From contig JAIUPT010000041.1 in assembly GCA_022315425.1 (NCBI GenBank), positions 992,001 through 1,056,000 of the forward strand: 64,000 nt of DNA. The letters are read 5' to 3'. A program made the position numbers and the translations under genes. Shown one piece after another: positions 44,871 through 56,020 of the stretch. The DNA comes from Pseudevernia furfuracea. Lineage: Eukaryota; Ascomycota; Lecanoromycetes; Lecanorales; Parmeliaceae. Below the pieces are notes generated by a model, which made no database searches, was not told the origin of the DNA, and worked only from the letters and a program-made list of their open reading frames with translations. Each line of letters begins with the position of its first letter. The stretch's first letter is position 1.

Positions 44871-46026
44871 TTTTAAGAGTTCTGATAGGTATACATAGCC
44901 TTTTACTACATGTACATACCCTCTCCTTACTAGGTAGATATAGGCTAGTAACATGAGTATATCTTCCAACACTATTCGGCCTGACTAATTTGCCCGCAAA
45001 TCAGAGACTTGACACGAAGTCCCATAGAAACTTTAAGGGTCTCAGTGAATCCTCTCCCCCCGCAAGGCGTCGCAATCCGTCGCAATTTTTTTCATCAAAT
45101 CTATCAAAGACAAAATATCTTCCTATCGCCATGAACCTGAAGAATCAACATCTAATTCGACTAATTCTCGAACATAGTGTTTTTGAGTTATTTGAGTCAT
45201 TTGAGTCCAGGCGTTCTTCTTTCACCTCACCGCCAGCAACCCTCGATCAACTATCAACCCTTCATTATACATCTACCTCATCTATCTCATCTTTCTTCTC
45301 GTCCTCCTCATCCTCCTTCTTCAGATACCTCGACAGCATGGGCTGACAAGAGTGGGCTGAGTTGCGGGCATCGGGCAAAACCTCACCACACCACATCCTT
45401 CTGGACAAGTCTCGCGCGCTAAGATCTGTTAGTCAGTCGATCGATGACGTGTTTCTGACACAGTTCAGCCGTCTAGATCGCTATATGCAAAGAGTGCAGT
45501 CGATGTTTCACATCAAAAAATTCTCATTTGCCCTTCGAAATCGAGGTTCTGCTCAATTTTTGAAAGACTGAAAGATAATGATGAAGACAAAGCAGAAGAG
45601 TCGCATATAACGATCGCTTTATCGTTTTTCCTTCTCTACATATATATATACATATATATACTGCTGTTTACAATGTGTTGACTCATTAATGTCAAAGCCT
45701 CTTCAAGTATTTGCGCTGCGCAGCACGTAAATTTCGTCTGCAAGTGCTTTTTATATAGAAGAGACTTCAGCTACTTTAAATCATATTTAAACAATTCTTT
45801 AAATGCTTCTTCAAAAGAACGACTATCTCTACTTCGTCTTCTGGCCCTTACATTCAACTACTTTCTTACTAAAATGACTCTGCGATCGGCTCGTTTTCAG
45901 GGTTTACTTTCTAGAGAGTTGGTGGGGTAGCTTAGTGCGATGCGTCTTCTTTGGAATGTAGGTAGAATAGAGGGGTATGTACATGTAGTAAAAGGCTATG
46001 TATACCTATTAGAACCCTAAAATTTT
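44871..46026. mobile_element. TIR-flanked element about 1.15 kb
   Basis: TAGGTATACATAGCCTTTTA (44886) with ACTACATGTACATACCC after it recurs as the exact reverse complement at 45974-46010. With mismatches the arms extend to about 44871-44922 and 45971-46026. They enclose a degraded open frame (45131-45571). A target-site duplication was not found. The arms are nearly identical, so the pair is not very old. Confidence 0.6.
45131..45571 (+). pseudogene. Degraded ORF inside TIR element
   Basis: One plus frame of 147 codons from the ATG at 45131, interrupted once by TGA at 45344-45346 (likely TGG). The first part has LILEHSVFELFESFES and a serine run (SSISSFFSSSSSSFFRYLDS). The second part reads QEWAELRASGKTSPHHILLD and SIDDVFLTQFSRLDRYMQRV. 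No family is recognised. It may be a transposon-encoded protein fragment. Confidence 0.4.
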
Positions 46027-46635
46027 CTAAATACGCCAATTATTGGCTTACTAAGCAATGAGTAAACATTATGCTGTTCGCCTATTGGCTGAATTCCAAC
46101 AGCATGACAATATGCTGATTGTGCCCAATAAGACCACGCCTATGCGTGTCCAGGTTGCCTTCGAGAGGGTGAAAGCATTCAGCTGTATGGACTTGTGGTT
46201 CGGAACTCGTGACGACTTTATCCAAAGTGTACGGTACCGTGAAACCGCTAGTGATAACGCTGTTACGATCTGTAACTTATTTTGGCTGAAGGTTCAAGTA
46301 CTTGTTGCTCATTCCACTACCTATTTCTTAATGTTCACTTCACGGCAACGATCAATGACTGCGACTTCCGAGGAAGCAGAAAACGCATCTCATCTTATTT
46401 CCAGTCACATCCAGGCCTGATGAACAGAAAGGGAAGTAAGGTATGTCCGGGAAATTGCACAAGAGCGCTAAACCTCAGCCTCCACTCCGCTATGCGTCAT
46501 CGCGCATGACTGTATGCCTAAATCAATCAGTCTTGGATGACCTCGACTTCTGATATCTTACTCCTAATTTCCTACTCTCTGCAGCTAATTCTCCATCTTT
46601 CAGCCTAGAGTTGCTACTCTTTGCTTTCACCTAAA
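46027..46635. other. Upstream region of HET gene
   Basis: Open frames at 46058-46420 and 46282-46509 are unrecognised. The 46500-46635 part is T/C-rich as expected of a 5' UTR. Confidence 0.4.
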
Positions 46636-47823
46636 ATGCGTCTTCTCCACACCGAGTCACTGCTGTTTGAGGAATTTTACGACACCCAAGTCCCAAAGTA
46701 CGCCATTTTGTCACACAGGTGGGGCGATAACGAGGTGACCCTCCAGGATTTTCGAAAAGGCAGGAGGCAAGATACTCAAGGCTATGCTAAGATTAAGCAT
46801 TTCTGTATTCTGGCCAGCAATCGAGGCTTTGAATGGGTTTGGATCGACACCTGTTGCATCGATAAAAAGAGCAGCGCCGAACTTTCCGAGGCCATCAATT
46901 CCATGTACCGTTGGTACCGTGGTGCGGCGGAGTGCTATGCCTATCTTTCCGACGTCGAATGGAAGCCTGAGGACGTAGAAGCGTCGAAGAACTCGTTCAA
47001 GCAAAGCTTATGGTTCACTCGCGGATGGACATTGCAAGAGCTCCTCGCCCCATCCGGCGTCATATTTCTTGATCGGAATTGGGTGTACTTTGGAACCAAG
47101 GAGAGTCTATCAAAGGAAATATCAGCTGCAACAGGCATCAGACATGAGCACTTGAGTGAGTGGCATGGCGTATGTATTGCCACCAAGATGAGTTGGGTAT
47201 CCAAAAGAGTGACTAGCCGATTGGAGGACCTGGCCTATTGCATGCTAGGCCTTTTCGATGTGAATATGTCGCTACTATACGGCGAGGGAAACAAGGCTTT
47301 CATCAGACTCCAGCTCGAAATCATCAGAAAGTCAGACGACGAGTCTATCTTCGCCTGGATCACTTCTTCTCAAACCATGCACGGAATGCTAGCTCCCGGG
47401 CCCAGCTGTTTCGCTCAGTCGGGGGACATCATGATCCATCCTAATTTAGCGAAGAAGCGGTTTCCGTACGTCATGACAAACCAAGGGCTGGAATTCCAGG
47501 CGCCATACCAAAGGTTTGGCCAACCAGAGGGCGAGTATTACAGCTTGACCGACAAAACTTTATCAATCGCCCTCAACTGCTGGAGGTCGGGACAGAAAGA
47601 GTGGTGGAGGTTGGGACCGAAAGAGCGCCCTCTTTCAGTGACAATCACGCTTCAAAAATTGGGCAGCTCCAAGACCAGCTCTTGGCAGAGGATCGAATGT
47701 GACAGATTAAGGCTGAGCGGTTCGGTTGAAAAATCTGTTGGTGATTCTATTGGTGGTCTCACCGAGTCGGATGGGCGAGTGAAATTGACGGCGCTGATAT
47801 ATATACCTCAGCCAGGGCTATAA
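46636..47823 (+). CDS. HET-domain protein
   Basis: A single exon of 395 residues from the ATG at 46636 (MRLLHTESLLFEEF, the usual start of the family; the in-frame TTG at 46621 is upstream). HET motifs in order: YAILSHRWGDNEVTLQDF, FEWVWIDTCCIDKKSSAELS, EAINSMYRWYRGAAECYAYL, SLWFTRGWTLQELLAPSGVI, then RLEDLAYCMLGLFDVNMSLL, YGEGNKAFIRLQLEII and DDESIFAW. HET proteins take part in heterokaryon incompatibility and related programmed cell death. The C-terminal half (after about residue 250) is less conserved and lacks a known second domain. It appears intact, unlike the NLR pseudogene at the left of the window. Confidence 0.92.
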   Translation: MRLLHTESLLFEEFYDTQVPKYAILSHRWGDNEVTLQDFRKGRRQDTQGYAKIKHFCILASNRGFEWVWIDTCCIDKKSSAELSEAINSMYRWYRGAAECYAYLSDVEWKPEDVEASKNSFKQSLWFTRGWTLQELLAPSGVIFLDRNWVYFGTKESLSKEISAATGIRHEHLSEWHGVCIATKMSWVSKRVTSRLEDLAYCMLGLFDVNMSLLYGEGNKAFIRLQLEIIRKSDDESIFAWITSSQTMHGMLAPGPSCFAQSGDIMIHPNLAKKRFPYVMTNQGLEFQAPYQRFGQPEGEYYSLTDKTLSIALNCWRSGQKEWWRLGPKERPLSVTITLQKLGSSKTSSWQRIECDRLRLSGSVEKSVGDSIGGLTESDGRVKLTALIYIPQPGL

Positions 47824-48589
47824 AAAGCAATTCTGGTCTTGTGAAAAGGACTCAAAATGCCGACAGTGGAAGACAGCGAAGCCAAAATGTGTGAACAAGG
47901 ATATCAGAAACGGCAATGGGCGCCACCCAACACAGCGCACGTGACCAGCAAAGACCTCCACCCCAATGGCGCCAATCTCCTGTCAATCCGATCCGATATC
48001 CCCCAGCCATCTCACACCTGCCTTCCTACTCCTACAATCTCCACTTCCCATTCCTCGGGACATCCGCCCCCTTCCCACGTATCACAATCCCGCCCCATCT
48101 CTCACAATCTCTCGCCAATCCCCCACAAATCCCACCGCCAGATTCCGATAAGTTGACAAGAAAACCAAACCACTCCCGACAACCCTCCATCCAGCAGCAA
48201 CAAGCACTCCGTCTCCTCTCCACCTCCATCAACTCCCATCCTCCCGCATCACACCAAACAGCCCTCCACTTCGTCCCGTGTTCCCATACCCACCCAAATC
48301 GAGCCTGCCATTCCAACCCAACCTCCCCTCCCCAACAGGCCAGTCAACCCATAACACGACCCGCGAGCCCACACGACAGTCAAGCTACCATCCAGTGCTT
48401 CCATACCCTTCTCCCCCCCCCCCCCCCCCCCCCCTTCTTCTTCGCTACTACACCACGGTAAGAAACACCTACATCTATCCGTACTGTCACGATCATGTCG
48501 GTCATGAATGCAGGAAAGGCTGGAAGAGGGGAGCTAGGTTGGCGGAGAGATGGATACGAACGGGGGAAGGGATTGGCAAGAGCGAGAGG

Positions 48590-48740
48590 AATGGGCAAGT
48601 GGAGGAGGAGGAAAGAGGGAGAGGTGCCGGAGGGAGAGAGGGAGGAGGGGGTGGGGAGAGAAGAGGGAAAGAGAGAGAAGAAGGAGAGAGAGAGAAGAAG
48701 GAGAGAAGAAGGAGAGAGAGAGAGAGAAGAAGGAGGCAGA
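48590..48740. repeat. GA-rich polypurine tract
   Basis: About 150 bp almost wholly A and G on the plus strand (GAGAGAGAGAAGAAGGAGAG type). Mirror-symmetric purine tracts like this can form triplex DNA. Confidence 0.8.
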
Positions 48741-48890
48741 TTAGTGGATAGACAAACATCCGGTAGACAGACAGATATACAGACCAAGAAGGGAAGGAAG
48801 AAAAGGGGAGAGCGGAGAGGTTTGGAATGGAGGGTCCAAAGGCGGCTTAGAGGAAGGGGGTCAGAGTGTTTTCTTTCATTTCTTTCTCGA

Positions 48891-48912
48891 TTCTTCTTCT
48901 GCTGCTGCTTCT

Positions 48913-48965
<53 letters not shown>

Positions 48966-49135
48966 CTCTGCTCCTTCTGCTGCTCCTTCTTCTTCTTCTT
49001 CTTCTTCTTCTTCTTCTTCTTCTTCTTCTTCTTCCTTCTCCTTCTCCTTCTTCTGCTGCTGCTTCTGCTCCTGCTCCTTCTTCTGCTCCTTCTCCTTCTC
49101 CTTCTTCTGCTGCTGCTGCTTCCTCCTCTTCCCCC
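48891..49135. repeat. CTG / CTT trinucleotide microsatellites
   Basis: A pure CTG run of about 15 units at 48917-48963 and a pure TTC run of about 16 units at about 48987-49035, separated and followed by mixed CTG/CTT/CTC units. Confidence 0.9.
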
Positions 49136-49375
49136 CCCAAGCGCACACGAGCCGACAAACTCTTCCCTCTCGATCCCTTTCCACGCACCATCACGTCCAA
49201 AACTTTCCCGATAAATACAGCATTATTATTATTATATATATCTCTAAACTGGAATAAATGACATCGAAATAGTATCATACAACCCCCGGACCATCATATA
49301 TATAACACACATACCCCATCCCATCCCCAACCCCAACCCCCCGGATCCAGCCCGTTCGTTCCTTCGTTCATTCAC

Positions 49376-52300
49376 TCAGTACATGCCACTCAACTCACCA
49401 CCAAACCCTCCCCCTAAAACCACAGCCGCAACACTGACCCCAACCAACCACCCCACCCCCATCGTCCCCACCCTCTCCTGACCCCCCTCAAACACCGCCG
49501 GCGCACCACCACTCCCACTCCCACCCGTCCCCGTCGGCAAAACAAACCTCCCATTCCCCACCACCAGCGTGCCCCCAGGTGCCAAACTGACCACCGTCCC
49601 GGCAACCGTAACCGCCACCCCCCGGGCATCACCGACGTTCCCTTCACCGCGAACCCAGTCGGATGAGCCGTCACGAGCGTCCCGCCAACAGTGAAGACGT
49701 CCGCCGGCGTGACCGTCGCCGTCGCGAGCGTCTGCGTGCTGGTGCCGACAACGGCAACCGCGTCCGCGGCGCCCGACGCCAGGCTGATGGGCGTGCCGAG
49801 GACGGTGATGATGCCGCCGGGGCGGAGCGTCTGGGACGCGATGAAAAAGCCGTGCGAGGCGTCGGCGGTGTAGGTGGAGCCGGCGTAGGTGAGGACGGGG
49901 GCATCCTTGACGGATAGAGGGGGAGTAAGGGCGGTGGCGAGGGTCTGCGTGCTGGAGCCGATGACGGCGATAGGGATGGTGGCGGGGATGTCGTTTGTGG
50001 GCTGCGGGAGGGCGATGGGGGTGCCGGAGGCGGTGATGGTGCCGCCTGGGGTGAGGGTCTGGGACGCGATGACGAATTGGGAGGCGGCGTTGGCGGTGTA
50101 GGTGGAGCCTGCGAAGGTGAGGAGCGCGGGTGCTGGGCTGGGGGATGCGGTTGCGAGGAATTGGGTCTTGTCGCCGACGACGGCGATGTCGGCGGAGGGG
50201 TGGAGGGAGATTTTCGTGCTGGCGATTGTGATTTCGCCGCCGGGTGCGAGTGTTTGGCCCGCTATGATGAATTCGGAGGCGGCGTTGGCAGTGTACGTTG
50301 TACCGGCGACAGAGAGCACGGGTGGGGGCGAAGGGACGGGGGTTGCGGCTAATGTACCAGCGACTAGATTCCCAGAGGGCGCTAGAGAGTAGTACTTCCC
50401 ATTAGAAGTATGGGCCTGTCTGCCTACTGATAGTGTTGAGCCGGCAATTGCTACAGCTGATGGATCAGTGATGCTGAGTGTCTGGCCTAGCGCGGTAACA
50501 ACGTGAGGAGTGAATGTTGGAGATGGAGGAGGACCTGGAGCAGGTACGCTGCCTCCCCCAAGGCCACCATTGATGAGTGCTTCCACATCTGGGGTAGATT
50601 GCGTTCCGCCACCCAGATTGATGGTCGTGGGTGCCTGTGGTACTGCCAGCTGCACATTGGGACTTGATCCTTGTTGCGTCTGCTTTTTTGGGTCTGATAC
50701 TTCGGATCCTGAGACCGGAGCTGGGGCTTCCTTCTGTGCAGAACTCTTCTGGCTTGGTTGATCAGAAATATCTGAACTAGAAGCGTTCACATCCGGATCT
50801 GTTGATTTATCTGAAGGATTCGAATTAGGAGTACTCGGGTCTGATGATTGGTGATCAGCAGCCGGAGCTTGACCGCCTTCTTGAACAGTGTCACTTTGGC
50901 TCGTTGGGACATTAGGTTTACTGCTCGGATCTGATGACTGAGGAACCGCGGCCGCAGCTTTAGCCCCATTCTGAACAGAATCGCCTTGGCTCGTCGGATC
51001 ACCAACTTGCTTATTGCTCGAGTCTGATGACTGATGATCTGCAGCCGGGGCTTTAGCACCCTCCTGCACAGAATTACTTTGGCTAGTCGGATTATCTGCC
51101 TGCTTATCGCTTGGAGCCATCGGATCCAGCTTGAGGAGTTCTGCCGCCGGATCTGAAGCTTTCTTGGGATCAGACACATCTTGACTTGATTTTTCCCCAG
51201 GATCAACACCGCCACTACTGGGCACAGTCGTCGGCGTTGGTAGACCCGGCGACCCAGCATTGGCAGCGGCAGCCGCGGGGGTCGATGTTGCGGGAGGATC
51301 ATTCACCTGTGTGACACTTGTAACAAGCCTATCAGCCTGCTGCAGTGCCTCTGCGGGTCTGTACTCTGACGTAGCCAACTGTGCCGAGGGATCAACGGAC
51401 CCGCCGCCGGGAACCATGGCAGCTGCCGTTGACAAAGCCTTTGGTGGATCGTAGATATCGCAAGGCAACGTTAAAATGGCAGCGTTGAGATCAGCAGTGC
51501 AAGCTGCCCAGGCAGGGTCAATATTTATAAGCTCCGTTGACACCAAAATGACCGGATTGTAAGGCGTGTTATAAGTTTCCGTGAGATAGGTGCTTTCATC
51601 GCAAGAGGTAGTGAATGGATCAGAAAGCCCTCAAGTCGAACACGCAATGTCGGAGAGTCTCAACGAATCGATATAGGCGTCCGCACTTTGACCTTGGGAC
51701 CTGTAAGTTGACGGCCAATTGAAATACGACGCAGTGATGATGGCTTGAACTGCTACGGGCGGAGAATTGATGTGTACCTTTCCTTTGAGACCGCAGAAGT
51801 CTGATACTGAGATTACATCAATGACAGACACATACAAAGATGGAAACGTGCTGCAGCGATTATCAGCAAGAAATGACAAGCGATAAAGGATTAAAGCTTG
51901 GCCTACAATGTAAAGCCATCAACAACGTTGATAGTCAGAGCACTTGCTGCTTGAGCTGCGAGGGGATGAATTTTTGAGGCATTGGACGCGTAAGGAACGC
52001 CGATCTCAAAAGGGCTCACGGATACTCCTCTCGCGCAATCATTCTTGACCGATGCTGTGGGCCAATAATAGACTTGAACCTGCTCCGCGAGAACCTTGCA
52101 ACCACCACATTGAGTGATTGATGCTGATATAGATGCTGAGGCTGATGAATTAGATACTGCAGAGCTCAATGGTAATGCCGTTGTGATTTGAGCTACTAAA
52201 GAAGTTGCAGTGGATGATGCTGCGGTACCCGAAGGAAGCGTTGTGGTCGGTGCTACTGTAGAAGAAAATTGACTCGGAATCACGACGGATTCAATTGAAG

Positions 52301-52748
52301 GTGTTGTTGTTGGTGGAAGCACCGGAGTTGATGTAGCAGGAGTCGTTGGGATGGCCGCAGGTGTGTTCGGTTTGAACAACTGTTCAACCGCGGGTTTGTA
52401 CACCCCTGGAGGAGGAGTCGATGAGGAAGGAGGAGGAGGAGGAGAAGGTGGAGTCGATGAAGGGGGCGGAGGAGGAGGAGTCGACGAGGGGGGAGGAGGA
52501 GGAGGAGAAGGAGGAGTCGATGAAGGGGGCGGAGGAGGAGGAGTCGATGAGGGGGGAGGAGGAGGAGGAGGAGTCGAAGAGTCGGGTATTTTCACAGCCA
52601 GTATCGTTGAAGAATCACCGGAAAGCGGTGCCATACCGTATACCGGAGCGTTTTCAACGCATGGTGCTGTGCACATAGCTGCGATCCGGGCGCAGTGGGT
52701 AAAAAGTATGCATAGAAGGCCGAAAGGCAATTGTATGTGTGGTTGCAT
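49376..52748 (-). CDS. Large secreted Ser/Thr/Pro-rich repeat protein, apparently broken
   Basis: Exon 1 is 52748-51907; the intron is 51906-51851 (gtaggc...gctgcag); exon 2 runs from 51850. A signal peptide (LPFGLLCILFTHCARIAA) precedes a Pro-Ser-Thr stalk (52580-52410), then VYYWPTASVKNDC and, across the intron, VVDGFTFTFPSLYVSVIDV. An in-frame TGA lies at 51633-51631 (text ACST-stop-GLSDPFTTSC), after which the frame continues to PYNPVILVSTELINIDPAWA and YDPPKAL. Next come three or four ~30-residue repeats (TSQSDTVQEGGQAPAADHQS). Three ~75-residue repeats follow (TFAGSTYTANAASQFVIASQ, TLTPGGTITASGTPIAL), plus a divergent fourth. At 49619-49625 a G run is one base short: the frame for VAVTVAGTVVSLAPGGTLVV resumes at 49618 and ends at 49376 with a hydrophobic tail like a GPI signal. 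The family (YYWPP...DPAW...APGG repeats) is a cell-surface type. The TGA could also be spliced out by a weak ~50-nt intron (GTGTTC...AAAG) that keeps frame. Confidence 0.65.
52410..52580. repeat. Coding Pro-rich minisatellite
   Basis: Tandem units of about 30 and 63 bp (plus strand GGAGTCGATGAAGGGGGCGG) encode SSTPPPPPP and SSTPPSPPPPPP repeats in the secreted protein. Confidence 0.8.
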
Positions 52749-53670
52749 GACGGCGGAAGTTGTTGAATTCTTTGGTATTGAAAGTAGAATCGGCCGTTGG
52801 GCAATCGGAGTAGGACAGAGGTTCTAACGAGTGTGGTCGATGGCTCCCAAACGTCGAAGAGAGGACTCGGATTGATCATGCAGCAGCAGCGCGCATCTCA
52901 TAAAAAGCATCAAAAAGAAGTCATTAAACTTTTGCACATGATCCAAGATGTCGTTGAGCAAAGTGCATACCAGAAGCACGTCGCATGCACAAACCACGAT
53001 GCAAATGCTGAAGGTATTATCAAATATGAAGAAGGGACCAAAGCACACCAAAAATCAGGTTGACGTTGTAAACTTCCAAAAAGACAGGCAACCAACAAAG
53101 AAAGACGGACTTCAACAATGACCCAATCATCATCCTCCATTGTGCATCTCGACCTTGAGTTCTGAGAAGAGCGGGACATGGGTCTCTCGAGAACACTGTG
53201 CTCCAGCCGACGAAAGAAGCCGAGGAATCGATTTGCGACCATCAAAGTCTCTCCAAGACGAGCGGAGAGAATCCAGTCAAGCAGTCCAGATGCAGCATAA
53301 GAAACGAGATGCATCTTCCAATACCACCATGGCACCAAAGGAATCAGCTCGCTAGGAAACAAAGCCTGTTGGACAAGTGTGCTCCTTGTTTTCCTTGGTT
53401 GAAATTCTGGGTGACATGGTGAGTATGGTGAAAATGGTGAAGCAATAGTGGGGGAAATGGGGCGGGGAAACTTAAATCCCCCATGCCATACTACCGTCAA
53501 AAAGACTAAAAAAATCTCGCTTACTCTGCTAGCTCTCGGCTACAAACTTTGGGCATACGAGATATACGGTAAGAAATATTTTGAGTCTATCCAAATACAT
53601 ACACGGCCAAGATAAGTACAACAAAATACAGTACTCCAGTGTCAAGCCCAATAAATCCTCATCACCACAC
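52749..53670. other. Intergenic, no supported gene
   Basis: A 196-codon minus frame (53500-52910) and several plus frames overlap here. The minus frame has no domain or signal peptide and is judged chance, with low certainty. Confidence 0.35.
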
Positions 53671-55055
53671 TCAATGCGGATAATCCGAATGAAACTGAAC
53701 AGACGCCGGCGGCAACTGCCCCGAAATCTCCCTCCACGTCTGCTGCAACGCGCTCCTCTCCGCCAGATCCGCCGCATGAGTAGCCATGTCAACCAACGTG
53801 ATCTGAATCTGATGCAGCGTCTGCGAGTAGTAGCCCGCGATGGCGGCCTGGCGACCGGCCAGGAAGGCCTTCATCCAAGTCTGGAAAGCAGCGGGCCATG
53901 GATTTCCTAGACTTTGGCTAGAACCTTATGTCAGCATAAAGCCTGCGGTTTATGTGGTACGCAGTAGAAAAGAGGGCACGCTTACAAGTATGCGACGAAT
54001 CGATTGTAGACCTGAAGGAACACCTTGCGCACTTTGGGTAGATTCATGTATTGAAATACCAGCGCGACGTCGCGAAGCATCCTGTAGAGCTGCTGCCACG
54101 TTGGATCCAGATAGCGCTGAACTGTACCGCCGGAATTAGCGAGTGGCTGTCCGGCTGGCATGGTGATTGGGAAGAACTGTCGCCGGGCTTGTGCCGTATC
54201 GCCAGAGAATAGTATCTTCCGACTCGTCAGCGTTATTCCCATATCAAGAAGGACCCGAGGGATCAAACCTGGCCCTTGAGCAAGTTCAACTGCGCTTCAA
54301 GCACGAAGAACTCCTCGTATCTTGGACCAGTTGGATCAACTGGGCTAGCCTTTTCCGTATCCCACCAAGAGAGGTTTCGAAGTAATCTGTTGATGCCATT
54401 GGAAGAATCGACCTCTGTGCTTTGGAAGAATAGATGTTCCAAGCCGTCAAGAGTGGTTACTTTGTTGTTGACTGCCCATACAAGGAAGTCTTTAACGAAA
54501 TGGATTTCAAATACATGCTCCGCTTTGGCTCGTTAGAATATTATGCTGCTCTGAGTCATACACTCAAAGTGACAAGCACATACTATGGTATTTGTTTAAG
54601 CTAGCAGCTCGTGTAGACTGTCGAATAGGATAAGGAAAGATTTCGAATCTGTCCAACGTATTTGGAGCTTGTGCTGGTGTGAGCTTCATGTCATAGTACT
54701 TGACCGAGGGACCAAGCACGGCTTCAATGCCTTCGGGCGGAGTTTTCAAATACGGCGCTGTTGGTGGATATGGGATTGACGCGGTAGTGTACTGGAAAGG
54801 ATGAGTATTGCTCAGACCAAGTGATGAGAACCTCGGTCGGGCAGCTCCAGATTGAACGTCATGGTCATCGTCCTGGACTGGCACATAAGCAGGAAGGGGT
54901 CCTGTGAGTGCTGCCGCAGCCATTGATCGAGTCACACGGGTCGACGGTGCAGCAGGTGCTCTAGACCCCGTGGGCCCTGGAGCTGAGGTACGCGCAGAAA
55001 GTTGGACGACGCCAGTCAATACGTGTCCAATCGCACCAGTAATAGGGTTAGCCAT
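53671..55055 (-). CDS. Uncharacterised four-exon fungal gene
   Basis: Exons 55055-54584, 54528-54269, 54215-53986 and 53917-53671. Introns are 54583-54529 (gtatgt...taacgag), 54268-54216 (gtttga...cggaag, the weakest) and 53985-53918 (gtaagc...ttctag). All joins keep frame and give 402 residues. The N-terminal part is A/S/T/P-rich (SAAARPRF-like text, MAAAALTGPLPAYVPVQDDD). The middle reads FVKDFLVWAVNNKVTTLDGL, LLRNLSWWDTEKASPVDPTG and EEFFVLEAQLNLLKGQ. Then come FSGDTAQARRQFFPITMPAG, LDPTWQQLYRMLRDVALVFQ, VFLQVYNRFVAYF and the helical C-terminus QAAIAGYYSQTLHQIQITLV. There is no signal peptide, membrane span or known catalytic motif. Function unknown. The consistent exon structure argues that it is a real gene. 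Confidence 0.65.
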
Positions 55056-55531
55056 GGCTTGAGCTAAGACGAGTACCCTTCTGATAGGTCTTTCGGAGAT
55101 TGCCAGTTGAAAAACCTTGAAAAGCAGATATGCCCTCGCTCGACAGAAGACAAGAATTCTCGCATTCCGAGAAATTCTTGCGCCAACACATCCTGATGCC
55201 TATATGTCTTCACGTCATTTGTCTCTGTGATATGGCAGTATAAGCTGACAACGTCGTTATGTAAGAACAGACCCTTGGTCTGAGAGGCTGACTTTAGTAA
55301 GCTGACGTGAGAATTGTAAAAAGAAGAGATACTGCAGCACGGTCCGCCTAGGAATCGGAGGTCGCCTTTTCTTCGATCTCCTTAGTATGATAGCTGTCAT
55401 TTTGTTTATCGTTTGTAGTCCCCATAATTCGCCTTTCATGATTCGCGCTAAGAACTCAGCTCCAGTTCCAGCACGGGACACTTCTCAAAAGTCGCAAGCA
55501 GCTTCTTGACTAAACACGCCGAAGCGCCTCA
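55056..55531. other. Intergenic
   Basis: No gene supported; a 74-codon minus frame (55481-55257) is unrecognised. The region should contain the promoter of the four-exon gene and the 3' end of the BLOC-1 gene. Confidence 0.4.
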
Positions 55532-56020
55532 TCATGGACCATGGCGTTCCAAAGTATGCGACTCTTGGACGCGTTTCCGTTGCCCTTGTCCTTGACCAGT
55601 AGTATCGTCTCTCCAATCACCCTGATCCTCTTCCTCAGTCTCCCACCCATCCTCCCCCGCCTCGCCCATCTTCATAGTCTCCTCCAGCACCAATAGATCC
55701 CGCTCCAGCACTTCCGCCCAATTCTGTATATCACCCAGCTCTTTCAGCTTCCCCGCCGCATCATCCGCAACCTTCTGGTGCTTCTTCGCCTCCGTAGCTA
55801 GCTTCTTCGTCTGCTTAGCGACATCATTTTCTTGCTTTGAAATAGCAGCGGAGTTGTTGTGGATGTCGGAGACGCGACCTTCGAGGGAAGAGATGTGGGA
55901 GTACCCGATGGAAGTCAGGTGGGCTGTGAAGGCGGCGCGAGCTTCGGCGGTGCGCTGAGGGTCTGGAGGCGGGGGTGGAGGCTGTTCGACCTGGGTTGCC
56001 GAAGAGGTAGAGGTTGTCAT
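55532..56020 (-). CDS. BLOC-1 subunit 1 (GCN5L1-like) homologue
   Basis: A single exon of 162 residues from the ATG at 56020. A Pro-rich N-terminus (VEQPPPPPPDPQRTAEARAA) is followed by a coiled-coil core (VSDIHNNSAAISKQENDVAK, QTKKLATEAKKHQKVADDAA) and the diagnostic end GKLKELGDIQNWAEVLERDL. This matches the ALKEIGDVENWA...E-D pattern of BLOC1S1/GCN5L1. The tail is acidic and Gly/Gln-rich. BLOC-1 acts in endosomal sorting as a cytosolic coiled-coil complex. The family's usual length is 125-170 residues, so this is complete. Confidence 0.75.
   Translation of the reverse strand: MTTSTSSATQVEQPPPPPPDPQRTAEARAAFTAHLTSIGYSHISSLEGRVSDIHNNSAAISKQENDVAKQTKKLATEAKKHQKVADDAAGKLKELGDIQNWAEVLERDLLVLEETMKMGEAGEDGWETEEEDQGDWRDDTTGQGQGQRKRVQESHTLERHGP

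Larger units (their letters stand above)
47824..49375. repeat. Low-complexity tract with strand asymmetry
   Basis: From about 47930 to 48450 the plus strand is C/A/T-rich with few G, ending in a 22-C run (48413-48434). From about 48500 to 48850 it is purine-rich. From 48891 to 49135 it is CTG/CTT triplets. Long open frames in all directions here (for example 47916-48461, 48278-48751, 48495-49214, 48847-49278) translate to homopolymers of P, R/E, C/L, or A/E and are not genes. Confidence 0.75.

Noticed and set aside
48495..49278. Long open frames of 100-240 codons on both strands
   Set aside because: They translate microsatellites (poly-C/L, poly-R/E, poly-A/E) and purine tracts; there is no start context or domain, and they overlap each other.
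52910..53500. 196-codon minus-strand frame
   Set aside because: No signal peptide, domain or conserved-looking text; several overlapping plus frames of similar quality.
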